64,000 bases of DNA from Gemmatimonadaceae bacterium. Lineage in GTDB: Bacteria; Gemmatimonadota; Gemmatimonadetes; Gemmatimonadales; Gemmatimonadaceae. The DNA lies in the NCBI GenBank assembly GCA_030647905.1, contig JAUSJA010000026.1, positions 124,001-188,000 on the forward strand, read 5' to 3'. Positions 1-8,231 of this stretch are shown here, piece after piece. How positions within the stretch are numbered: position 1 is the stretch's first letter; every line of letters starts with the position of its first letter. A program made the translations under genes and the position numbers. The notes beneath the pieces were generated by a model. The model worked only from the letters and a program-made list of their open reading frames with translations. It ran no database searches and was not told the origin of the DNA.

Positions 1-1
1 C

Positions 2-361
2 GACTTCGCCCGTTCGATCGCCGCGCTCGTCACCGACCTCGGTGACGGGATGGACGATGTCCTGATTCTCACGATGTCGGAGTTCGGTCGGATGGCGCGA
101 GAGAATGGCAATCGCGGAACGGATCATGGACACGCCGGCGCGCTGTTCGTCATCGGCGGCGACGTCAAGGGCGGAAAGGTGCATGGCAAGTGGCCCGGCC
201 TCGCGCAGGAGCAACTCTACGAGGGCCGCGACCTTGCGCTGACGACCGATTTCAGATCCGTGTTCTCCGAAGTGACGTCGCGGCATCTCGGCGCGACGAA
301 GCTCGACAGGATCTTCCCCGGATTCGCTCCGCAGCCCGGAAGCTGGCTGGGATTAGTCTGA
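2..361 (+). CDS. DUF1501 family protein, C-terminal part (5' end outside window)
   Basis: Open frame entering from the left edge and ending at TGA 359-361. The visible 119 residues carry the DUF1501 signature: a SEFGR motif followed by ENGNRGTDHG and a hydrophobic GALFVIGG strand, then a C-terminal RVFPGF-like segment (here RIFPGF). DUF1501 proteins have a sulfatase/alkaline-phosphatase-like fold, are usually Tat-exported and are often encoded next to a DUF1800 protein. The N-terminus and any export signal lie outside the window, so export cannot be checked. The enzymatic role of the family is not established. It converges on the PBP gene with a gap of about 43 bp. Confidence 0.85.
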   Translation, partial: DFARSIAALVTDLGDGMDDVLILTMSEFGRMARENGNRGTDHGHAGALFVIGGDVKGGKVHGKWPGLAQEQLYEGRDLALTTDFRSVFSEVTSRHLGATKLDRIFPGFAPQPGSWLGLV

Positions 362-404
362 TCGGCGGGGTGTGCTGAGTCACGCCGCCCTGCCACCCCC
401 AGCC

Positions 405-2546
405 CTAGAACCTGAAGATTCTTCCGAGCGCTTTCTGGATCTTTTTCCCGAGACGGTCGGCCTGACGCTCGACTTTGCGACCGATCTCACCCGAGTCGGC
501 CCAGCCCGGCATTTCTTCGTCTGGTGGACCGTGCTCCATGCATTCCGTGTGCGGGCCGGTGCCGGGCTTGAAGTACTCGAGCTTGCGGGCGGGACACCAT
601 TCGTTGGCGATCCACCCCGTCGTCGGATCTATCATCACCGCTTCGCTCACCCCCGGCGGCGGCTGCCACGAACCCGGCGGTACTGCTTCGCGCCATCCCT
701 GCGTGTAGAACTCCGCCCAGGCGGGTGACGCAAGGCGACCGCCCGACGCGTCGTGACTGATCGCGTGCGGATCATCGTATCCGAACCAGAATGCGGCGAC
801 GAGATTGGGTGTATACCCGACGAACCAGACGTCGGTACCGTTGTTCGTCGTTCCGGTCTTGCCGGCGATCATTCCCTTCGCGCCGTAGTCGCGGATCGGG
901 CGTCCCGTGCCGTAGTCCACCACTGCGCGCAGCATGGATGTCAATTCGTACGCGTCGCGCGGATCGAGCACTTGCTCCGGTGCGATGGTCTCGCTGCTCC
1001 ACAGCACTTCACCGTCACGCGATTCGATGCGGCGGACGAGACGAGGCGTGATGCGAAAACCGCCGTTCGCGAAAGGCGAGTACGCGCGCACGAGCTCGAT
1101 CGGCGTCACGTCGGCGGCGCCGAGCGCGACGGCGGGGTAATTGGGAATGTCGCTGTCTATTCCCAGCCGGTGAGCCCCTTCGATGATCCGTGACAGTCCC
1201 ACTGACTGGCTGACGCGGACCGCGGCAGCATTCGACGAGCGCATCAGTGCGCGACGAAAGGTGATCAGCCCGAGATATGAATCGTTGTAGTTGGAGGGCG
1301 ACCACACGTTCCTGCCCTGCACCACTTCCACCGGCTCGTCGCGCACGTCCGAGGCGGGGGAATATCCCGCGGCGAGCGCGGCGACGTACACGAACGGCTT
1401 GAACGCCGACCCCGGCTGTCGTTTCGCTTTCAGCGCGCGATTGTAGTTGCCACGCTCGTAACGCCGGCCTCCCGTGAGAGCGCGGATGTCGCCGTTCCGC
1501 GGATCGATCGCGACGGCCGCGCCCTGTATCGAGTGACGCGTGCCGTTCCACCATCCGCTCGACTCGGACTGGATCGCCGATGCGCGGCGTGCCACCGCTC
1601 TGTCGGCGGCGATCTGTGCGCGCCGATCGAGGGTCGTATATACGGTGTAATCGGAGACGTCGTCGTCACGATCCTTCAATACCGAGTCGGTGAACGCGCG
1701 CACCGCATCGAGCGCATACGAGTCACCGCGCGTGTCCGGCCTCCACTCGTCGCGCGCGATCTGGAGACCCGTGGCCGCCAGGCCGCTGAGCCGGCCTTTC
1801 GACACGTAGCCCTCCTTCACCATCAGGCCGAGCACGAGATTGCGTCGCGCAAGGGCGCGCCGCGGGTTGCGCCGGGGCGTGTAGTACGACGGAGCTTTCG
1901 GCAGTGCGGCGAGCATTGCCGCCTCGGGCAGAGCGAGCCGGCTCACGCTCTTGCCGAACAGATCGCGGCTCGCCGCCTCGATTCCATAGACGCCGTTCCC
2001 CATGTAGATGGCGTTCAGGTAGAGCTGAAGGATCTGATCCTTCGTGAGCGACCTCTCCATCAGCCGCGCGACGCGCAGCTCGATCATCTTCTGCGGAAGC
2101 GAGCGATTCCTGTACTTCCGCACCACGAAGCTGTTGCGGGCGGCTTGCATGGTGATGGTGCTGAATCCCTGGCGGACGCCGCCCGCCTTCACGTTGCGGA
2201 ACGCGGCGCGGACGAAACCTCGCCAATCCACTCCTTTATGCTTGTAAAACCGGCGATCTTCGGTCGCGATGAACGCCTGTCTGACGAACACCGGAACCTG
2301 CGAGATGGGTACATTCAGGCGTCGGACGATCGCCAGGCGGCCCATCAGGGCGCCGTTGCGGTCGAAGATGCGTCCGCCCTCGTCGGGCTGGTATGCCTGG
2401 ATCTGACCGGGGGTCGGGCAGCTGTCGAACCCGCAGGTGGCAAGCCAGGCGTCGAGTGCGATGACGCCTAGAATGCTTATTGCGAGAGCGACCTTGAGCG
2501 CCACATCCCGGCGGATCTCTATTTTCCACTGTCTGAACTGCATCAT
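405..2546 (-). CDS. Class A penicillin-binding protein (PBP1A type; glycosyltransferase and transpeptidase)
   Basis: A bifunctional peptidoglycan synthase of 713 aa, a normal class A PBP length. It polymerises lipid II into glycan strands and crosslinks the stem peptides on the periplasmic face of the inner membrane. A single N-terminal membrane anchor lies at about residues 14-36. The GT51 domain shows the catalytic-Glu motif EDRRFYKHKGVD (E96) and STITMQAARN. The transpeptidase domain has all three penicillin-binding motifs: S380-A-F-K, S437-S-N and K563-T-G-T. The start is a tandem ATG-ATG at 2546/2543. Its start codon lies only 6 bp from that of the divergent deacetylase-like gene, so its promoter must lie inside that gene. 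Confidence 0.95.
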   Translation of the reverse strand: MMQFRQWKIEIRRDVALKVALAISILGVIALDAWLATCGFDSCPTPGQIQAYQPDEGGRIFDRNGALMGRLAIVRRLNVPISQVPVFVRQAFIATEDRRFYKHKGVDWRGFVRAAFRNVKAGGVRQGFSTITMQAARNSFVVRKYRNRSLPQKMIELRVARLMERSLTKDQILQLYLNAIYMGNGVYGIEAASRDLFGKSVSRLALPEAAMLAALPKAPSYYTPRRNPRRALARRNLVLGLMVKEGYVSKGRLSGLAATGLQIARDEWRPDTRGDSYALDAVRAFTDSVLKDRDDDVSDYTVYTTLDRRAQIAADRAVARRASAIQSESSGWWNGTRHSIQGAAVAIDPRNGDIRALTGGRRYERGNYNRALKAKRQPGSAFKPFVYVAALAAGYSPASDVRDEPVEVVQGRNVWSPSNYNDSYLGLITFRRALMRSSNAAAVRVSQSVGLSRIIEGAHRLGIDSDIPNYPAVALGAADVTPIELVRAYSPFANGGFRITPRLVRRIESRDGEVLWSSETIAPEQVLDPRDAYELTSMLRAVVDYGTGRPIRDYGAKGMIAGKTGTTNNGTDVWFVGYTPNLVAAFWFGYDDPHAISHDASGGRLASPAWAEFYTQGWREAVPPGSWQPPPGVSEAVMIDPTTGWIANEWCPARKLEYFKPGTGPHTECMEHGPPDEEMPGWADSGEIGRKVERQADRLGKKIQKALGRIFRF

Positions 2547-2552
2547 CAGTCC

Positions 2553-3611
2553 ATGTTCAATCGAATAGCAGCCGCAGTACTTCTCCTCGCTTCTGCCGCC
2601 TGCACGAAAGGCGACATCGCCCCCGCATCATCCACCGCGGGCACTCCCAGTGCCGCCACACCAGCTAATACACCGCCCGGACCGGCAAGCGCCAGCAATA
2701 CCACGGGAACTTCTGGTGGCACTACGGCCGTGGATTCCGCGCGGATTCCGAATGAGCTCGGCCGCATTCCCGTCGTCGAGTATCACCTGATAGACACCGC
2801 CGGTGGACGCTATGCCCGCGAGCGCGGCCGATTCGCCCGCGACCTCGAGCTCATTTACCAGAAAGGCTATCGGCCGGTCAGCATCTCGCAGCTTCTGGAC
2901 CGGAAAATCGATCTCCCTCGCGGACTGTCTCCCGTCGTTTTCGTCTTCGACGACGCATCACCCAGCCAGTTCAGGTACATCGAGAAGAACGGACAGCTCG
3001 AGATCGATCCCACGAGCGGAATCGGCATCTGGATGAAGTTCCGTGAGAAGCACCCCGACTGGACGAACAAGGCCGTTTTTTGCATGCTCTCCGGAGCCAC
3101 CGCCGGCAGGTCGTTCTTCGGCGATCGTGGAATCGAGGGCCAGAAGAGCGAGTGGCGCTTCAAGAAGGTGCAGTGGCTGAAGGACCAGGGTTTCGAGCTC
3201 TGCAACCACACGCTCTGGCACGCCAACCTCGGCAAGTATTCCGACACCGTAGTGCAGGAGCAGATTGCGCGCGGGCAGATGGCGATCGACTCGGCGCTTT
3301 CCGGCTACAAGGTCCGCACGTTTGCGCTGCCGCTTGGCGTATGGCCGAAGAACCGCGCGCTGGCGAAGTCCGGCTCATGGACGGACCCGAAGACGAAGCA
3401 GGTCGTGCGGTACGACAACGAGGCAGTCCTCGAAGTTTCCGGCGGCCCGACCGTGAGCCCGTACGACCCTGCGTTCAACCCCCTCAGCATCAAGCGCATC
3501 CAGATCTTCGACAACCAGCTCGAGCACGTTCTCGACCGACTGGACAAGAACGCGTCACGCTACGTCTCGGATGGTGATCCCGATACCGTGGCAAAGCCGA
3601 CAGGCAAGTAG
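2553..3611 (+). CDS. Secreted polysaccharide-deacetylase-like lipoprotein
   Basis: 352 aa. An N-terminal hydrophobic segment ends in ASAAC (residues about 13-17), a weak lipobox, followed by a Ser/Thr/Pro/Gly-rich linker to about residue 70. The rest fits the NodB/polysaccharide-deacetylase fold: PVVEYHLI at the first strand, FVFDDAS in place of the usual TFDDG (metal and base Asp pair), and NHTLWH as the H-x3-H metal motif. The family removes N- or O-acyl groups from cell-wall or exopolysaccharides. A role in envelope polysaccharide editing is inferred from the fold and from the divergent PBP neighbour. The insert between the FDDAS and HTLWH motifs is longer than in classical NodB proteins. 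The substrate is unknown. Confidence 0.8.
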   Translation: MFNRIAAAVLLLASAACTKGDIAPASSTAGTPSAATPANTPPGPASASNTTGTSGGTTAVDSARIPNELGRIPVVEYHLIDTAGGRYARERGRFARDLELIYQKGYRPVSISQLLDRKIDLPRGLSPVVFVFDDASPSQFRYIEKNGQLEIDPTSGIGIWMKFREKHPDWTNKAVFCMLSGATAGRSFFGDRGIEGQKSEWRFKKVQWLKDQGFELCNHTLWHANLGKYSDTVVQEQIARGQMAIDSALSGYKVRTFALPLGVWPKNRALAKSGSWTDPKTKQVVRYDNEAVLEVSGGPTVSPYDPAFNPLSIKRIQIFDNQLEHVLDRLDKNASRYVSDGDPDTVAKPTGK

Positions 3612-3624
3612 CTCCGGTGGTGGC

Positions 3625-4104
3625 TCAAAAGCGCCATCCTCTGAGGTTGCGGAGAGCGGAGTCGAGGGCTTCGCGCTGGTCCTTCTGCTCCGCCGTCTCG
3701 AGCAGCTGCTCGTAGGTCGCGATCGCGAGATCGAGCGCATCATAATCCTTTTCCGCGCCGGCGAGCGCGGCGGCGTTGTCGGCCACATTCGCGCGCGCCA
3801 GATCGTCCTTCGGGAAGCGGCCCGAGACCTGTTGCCATCTGCCGACGCGCTGTCTCGGATCCGACTCCGACAGCGCCCACAGGTGCCATGCAGCGCGGTT
3901 TTCGGGATCGGCGGCGATCGCTCGCGAAGCCAGCTCGCCGGTGGCTTCAGGACCGCGCCCGGTGAGCCAGTATGCATTTGCGAGAGCGACGAGCTTTTGC
4001 GCGTCGTTCGGGTCCTCTTCCACCGCCTTCTCCAGCGATGGCATCGGGTCGGTCTGATCGTCCAATTTCGTATCTCGGGGTTCGTGTCCGGTGTTGCGAA
4101 ACAT
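3625..4104 (-). CDS. Small TPR-repeat protein
   Basis: About 159 aa from the ATG at 4104. The frame stays open to a TTG at 4179, and another ATG at 4044 would remove a poorly conserved leader. Helical TPR-like repeats run through the protein: a PSLEKAVEEDPNDAQKLVALA segment, an AIAADPENRAAWHLWA segment and an AIATYEQLLETAE segment. There is no signal peptide or catalytic motif, so it is probably a cytosolic scaffold. It converges on the deacetylase gene with 13 bp between stops. No specific partner can be named. Confidence 0.7.
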   Translation of the reverse strand: MFRNTGHEPRDTKLDDQTDPMPSLEKAVEEDPNDAQKLVALANAYWLTGRGPEATGELASRAIAADPENRAAWHLWALSESDPRQRVGRWQQVSGRFPKDDLARANVADNAAALAGAEKDYDALDLAIATYEQLLETAEQKDQREALDSALRNLRGWRF

Positions 4105-4213
4105 ACCGCTGTTGCGTCGTTCATCCGGTGTCGCCAATGCGTGATTGTGATTGCCGGCGGCTTGTATCCGGCTGGACAATACCGCAACGAAGGACTACCA
4201 TTCGGAAGATTGC

Positions 4214-4242
4214 TGGACAACTCCGGCAGTCCGATGTACCAT
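4214..4242 (+). promoter_or_regulatory. Candidate sigma70-type promoter for rho
   Basis: TGGACA (4214-4219) and TACCAT (4237-4242) are separated by 17 bp. Transcription would begin near 4249 and leave a rho leader of about 120 nt. That leader contains a T7 run at about 4348-4354. The match is partial and was found by eye. Confidence 0.35.
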
Positions 4243-4371
4243 TCTGACGCTAGCGCAGCCCATCGAGGCGCGCCTACGAAGAAGATGAAGTTGCGGGACG
4301 CCGCGTGAGTACAGCCCGCGCCCGCCGCAGCAGCCAGTTGCGCTACTTTTTTTACGCCACACCACAATTTG

Positions 4372-5937
4372 ATGAACGAACGCCGACGTCCTTTTCGTCG
4401 CGGCCGGGGCCAACGCCCGTCCGGCCCTAGCGCCAACGAACCTTACGGGGATGCTGACCCGTATCGCGAATCAGTCGAATCAGCACCACAGGACACCGAG
4501 AGCTTCGATGCTCCCAGACCGCACATTGACATGAACGGTGACGCACAGGACGACGGATCACCTCCGATCTCGTCGTCAGTAGACACACCTCCTGCTCCCC
4601 CCGATTCAGGCGAGAGCATGGCTCCGCCTCAGTACTCCAACCAGAATCAGCAGCGCCGCGATTACGGCGGACCGCAGGGCGGCAACAGACAGCAGAATGA
4701 TCGCGGTGACAACCGCCGCGACGGACGGCGCAACCAGCGCAACCAGCGCGGACGCGGACGCAGCACCAACCGACCGCAGCGCGACCAGACGCCGCGCCAG
4801 CCGATGGCGCCGATCATTCCCGATGGCGAAACGACAGGATGGTACGAAGCCTCACGCGAAGGCGGCTTCATCCGCCGCGCCGCGAACAGCTACCTCGTCG
4901 ATCCATCTGACGCATATGTTCCACCAGACGTCGCGCGTCAGTTCAATCTCCGCCGCGCCGATGCAGTATTCGCCACGACGGGGCGCGATCAGCGCGGCCG
5001 CACCGTCGTCGCCGAGATCACGCAGATCAACGGCGCCGAGCCCGAAGCGGCACTTCGCCGACCCGATTTCGGCTCGCTCATCGCATCGTATCCCGAACGC
5101 AAGCTCAAGCTCGAAACGGGCCGTCCCGCCAAGGGCGGACCCGAGCTTACGCGCCGCGCGATCGACCTTATCGCTCCCATCGGCTACGGCCAGCGCGCGC
5201 TGATCGTCGCCCCGGCACGCGCCGGAAAAACGATGTTGCTCCAGGCGATCGTCGAAGGCGTCGCCCTCAATCATCCGGAAGCCACACTGCTCGTGTTGCT
5301 CGTGGATGAGCGGCCGGAAGAAGTCAGCGAGATGATCACGTGGGGTTACGGCGAAGTCGTCGCATCGAGCTTCGACATGCCCGCCGCACGACACACCGAC
5401 GTCACCGAAATGGTTCTCGAACGCGCGCGCCGTCTCGTCGAGCTGGGCAAGGATGTCGTCATCGTGCTCGACTCGATCACCCGCATGGCGCGCGCTTACA
5501 ACACAGTCGAGCGCGGAACGGGACGCACCCTGAGCGGCGGCCTCGACGCCACCGCGATGGCCAGGCCCAAGGCATTCTTCGGATCCGCACGGTCGGTAGC
5601 TCCGGAGCATGGCGGCGGATCGCTCACCATTATCGCCACCGCTCTCGTCGAGACGGGATCGCGGATGGACGACGTCATCTTCGAGGAGTTCAAGGGCACC
5701 GGCAACTGCGAGATCAAGCTCGACCGGTCGCTCGCGGAGAAGCGTATCTATCCCGCCATAGATGTGTCCACCAGCGGGACCCGGCGCGAAGACAAGCTCT
5801 TCCGCCCCGACCAGCTGGAGCACGTCTATACGCTGAGGCGGGGACTCCAGCAAATGCCGTCCTCATCCGCCATGGAATGGCTCATCAAGCGAATCGCCGC
5901 GACCCCGGGCAACGACGCCCTGCTGGAAGGGTTGTAA
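4372..5937 (+). CDS. rho: Transcription termination factor Rho with long disordered N-terminal region
   Basis: Hexameric RNA-dependent ATPase that terminates transcription. From the ATG at 4372 it is 521 aa, about 100 longer than E. coli Rho. Residues 1 to about 145 are low-complexity and rich in Arg, Asn, Gln, Gly, Asp and Pro (for example [20 protein letters not shown]). The cold-shock-type RNA-binding domain follows ([20 protein letters not shown]). The ATPase domain has a Walker A at about residue 280 (APARAGKT, where E. coli has APPKAGKT), a Walker [10 protein letters not shown], a Q-loop/R-loop region ([19 protein letters not shown]) and the [21 protein letters not shown] segment. An in-frame TTG directly precedes the ATG. 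tamA follows after 80 bp. Confidence 0.97.
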   Translation: MNERRRPFRRGRGQRPSGPSANEPYGDADPYRESVESAPQDTESFDAPRPHIDMNGDAQDDGSPPISSSVDTPPAPPDSGESMAPPQYSNQNQQRRDYGGPQGGNRQQNDRGDNRRDGRRNQRNQRGRGRSTNRPQRDQTPRQPMAPIIPDGETTGWYEASREGGFIRRAANSYLVDPSDAYVPPDVARQFNLRRADAVFATTGRDQRGRTVVAEITQINGAEPEAALRRPDFGSLIASYPERKLKLETGRPAKGGPELTRRAIDLIAPIGYGQRALIVAPARAGKTMLLQAIVEGVALNHPEATLLVLLVDERPEEVSEMITWGYGEVVASSFDMPAARHTDVTEMVLERARRLVELGKDVVIVLDSITRMARAYNTVERGTGRTLSGGLDATAMARPKAFFGSARSVAPEHGGGSLTIIATALVETGSRMDDVIFEEFKGTGNCEIKLDRSLAEKRIYPAIDVSTSGTRREDKLFRPDQLEHVYTLRRGLQQMPSSSAMEWLIKRIAATPGNDALLEGL

Positions 5938-6017
5938 GAACGGGAGAACACAGAGGGACGACCCAACCACGAAAGGGGCTGGACGCGACGGGCCCGCGCC
6001 TTGCTCTCAGAGGCGCC

Positions 6018-8231
6018 ATGGAGTGGACCAAGAAAGGGTGGATTTCCGGTGCGGCGGCCGCCATGCTGCTGCTCCCGGGATCGCTCGCCTCGCAAGCCCC
6101 GGTCGGCATGCCCGCCCCCCCGCCCACGGAGGTGGTGACGCTCAACCTCAAGGGTGTCAAAGCCGTACGCAGGAACGAGCTCACGGCAAGCATCGCCACC
6201 GATGCTTCGCATTGCGTCAGCCTCATCCTCACTCCCCTCTGCTGGATCACCAAGGCGCACTACGTCTACATCCGGAAGTATCTGAACCGCAAGGAGCTCG
6301 CGCGCGACATCCTGCGCGCGCGGGTCTTCTACTGGAAGCGGGGATATCGCGACACGCAGGTTGACACGCTGGTAACGCCGAAGGGCAAGAACAAGGTCGC
6401 CGTCAGCTTCCTGGTCAACGAAGGACCGCCGACGATGGTCACCGATATCACGGTGACACAGTCGCAGCCGATCCTCCGCGACAGGGAAATCGCCCACCGC
6501 CTGGTGCTCGGTGAGAATTCGCCGCTCAATCTCATCCGCCTCGATTCCAGTCTCGTCTTTCTTCAGCAGAGCCTGTGGGACAAGGGCTACGCCGATGCCA
6601 TCGTCGATACCACGCTCCAGGTGGATACGGCGGCGAACACCGCTGTCGTCGCGATCAGAATCAATCCGCGCTGGAAGGCGACGGTCTCCGACATCGTCGT
6701 CGAAGGCAATCACAAGATCGCGACGAGAACGATCCTCAAGTCCCTCACCCTGGGCCCCGGCAAGCTCTTCAAGCGATCCGAGCTGCTGCGCAGTCAGCGC
6801 GCCCTCTACGAGTCCAACCTGTTCAAGCGCGCCGCCATCGAGATTCCGAGGCAGGGCGATTCGTCCAAGGTCCTCATCGTTACGGTGACCGAGGCGCCGC
6901 TCCGTGAGACGCGTCTCAGCGCCGGCTTCAACACGATCGACTTCTTTCAGGTCGAAGGGCGCTTCACGAATTACAACTTTTTCGGGCGTGCCCGCCGTCT
7001 CGAGGTTCAGGGAGCGGTCGGCAACCTTTTTGCCAGCACATTCAACGGAAAATTCATCTTCCGGGACGTGTTGAGCGACGTGCGTACCCAGCACTCGGGT
7101 TACCTGGCGCCGACATACAACGCCAGCCTCAACTTCCGCGAGCCCTGGTTCGGATCGCGGGCCAACGAGCTCGCACTCGGCGTGTTCGCCCATCGCCGCA
7201 GCGCACCGGGCATCTACGTGGACAGGGGATTCGGCACCAGCGTCACGTTCACGCGCGAGCTGGTGGAGCGCGCGCCGGCGAGCATCAACTATCGGTTCGA
7301 AATGAGCCGGGTGGATGCCGGGGACGTGTACTTCTGCGTCAACTACGGCATCTGCGACCAGCCGACGCTTGGCGCGTTGCATGCGCGGCAGCGGCTCTCC
7401 CCGCTGACGCTCACCGGCAACATCAACCGCTCCAACGACCCGTTCTCACCCAGTCGCGGATACCGCGGAACGATAAGCACCGAGCACGCTTCGGCATTCA
7501 CGCTGTCCAACTTCCGCTACAACAGGGCCGAAGGCGACGGCGCGATCTATCACCCTATGCGCAGCCGCGGAGCCCTCGCCGGACATCTCCACCTCGGGTG
7601 GGTGAACCCGCTGGCCAGCACGGCTTCGGCCGTCGGAGTCGAAGGCGACGGAGATGTGCTGCATCCGCGAAAGCGGTTCTACGCCGGCGGGTCCCGCTCG
7701 GTGCGCGGCTACGGTGAAAACCAGCTCGGCCCGCGCGTTCTCACCATCCCCGCGTCGAAGCTGCGCGAGCACGATCCGAATTGCGGTCCGGCGGCGGACA
7801 TCACCTCCTGCGACCCGAACGCGGAAGGACTCAAGCGGACTGATTTCGACCCGCGTCCGCTCGGCGGTAACGTCATCGTCGAAGGGAGCGCGGAGTTCCG
7901 TTTCCCCGTCTGGAATCAGCTCTTCGGCGCCGTGTTCGTCGATGCAGGATACGTCGCGCAGCGGACGAATCCCGGACTCCCGTTGAGCAAATCGGCGATT
8001 ACGCCCGGATTCGGCGGACGATATCGCTCGCCGGTAGGACCGATCCGCGTGGACATCGGAATCAATCCCGGGCTCGGCGACGAGCTGCCCGTCGTGACCG
8101 AAGGCGTGGTGGACGGCGAAACGAAGCTGGTGACCCTGGCCGAGCGGCGCCGATTCACTCCGGTTCGCGGCGGATTCAGGGGAGCGTTCGATCGCATGAC
8201 GCTTCACCTCTCGATCGGAGAAGCGTTCTGA
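6018..8231 (+). CDS. tamA: Outer-membrane assembly protein of the Omp85/TamA family
   Basis: 737 aa from the ATG at 6018. The frame is open further upstream, but that part overlaps rho in another frame, and the chosen start gives a signal peptide (hydrophobic AAAAMLLLPGSLASQA). POTRA-like repeats fill about residues 40-300 and a beta-barrel the rest. The Omp85 lid-lock motif is present (GGSRSVRGYGENQLGPR at about residue 560), and the last residue is a terminal Phe typical of outer-membrane barrels. The stop overlaps the tamB start (TGATG), so the pair is translationally coupled. This linkage favours TamA over BamA. The known role of the pair is outer-membrane protein insertion and/or lipid transport across the envelope. 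Confidence 0.9.
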   Translation: MEWTKKGWISGAAAAMLLLPGSLASQAPVGMPAPPPTEVVTLNLKGVKAVRRNELTASIATDASHCVSLILTPLCWITKAHYVYIRKYLNRKELARDILRARVFYWKRGYRDTQVDTLVTPKGKNKVAVSFLVNEGPPTMVTDITVTQSQPILRDREIAHRLVLGENSPLNLIRLDSSLVFLQQSLWDKGYADAIVDTTLQVDTAANTAVVAIRINPRWKATVSDIVVEGNHKIATRTILKSLTLGPGKLFKRSELLRSQRALYESNLFKRAAIEIPRQGDSSKVLIVTVTEAPLRETRLSAGFNTIDFFQVEGRFTNYNFFGRARRLEVQGAVGNLFASTFNGKFIFRDVLSDVRTQHSGYLAPTYNASLNFREPWFGSRANELALGVFAHRRSAPGIYVDRGFGTSVTFTRELVERAPASINYRFEMSRVDAGDVYFCVNYGICDQPTLGALHARQRLSPLTLTGNINRSNDPFSPSRGYRGTISTEHASAFTLSNFRYNRAEGDGAIYHPMRSRGALAGHLHLGWVNPLASTASAVGVEGDGDVLHPRKRFYAGGSRSVRGYGENQLGPRVLTIPASKLREHDPNCGPAADITSCDPNAEGLKRTDFDPRPLGGNVIVEGSAEFRFPVWNQLFGAVFVDAGYVAQRTNPGLPLSKSAITPGFGGRYRSPVGPIRVDIGINPGLGDELPVVTEGVVDGETKLVTLAERRRFTPVRGGFRGAFDRMTLHLSIGEAF

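Noticed and set aside
5340-6017. Upstream extension of tamA into rho
   Set aside because: This part overlaps rho in another frame; the signal peptide and POTRA homology start at 6018.
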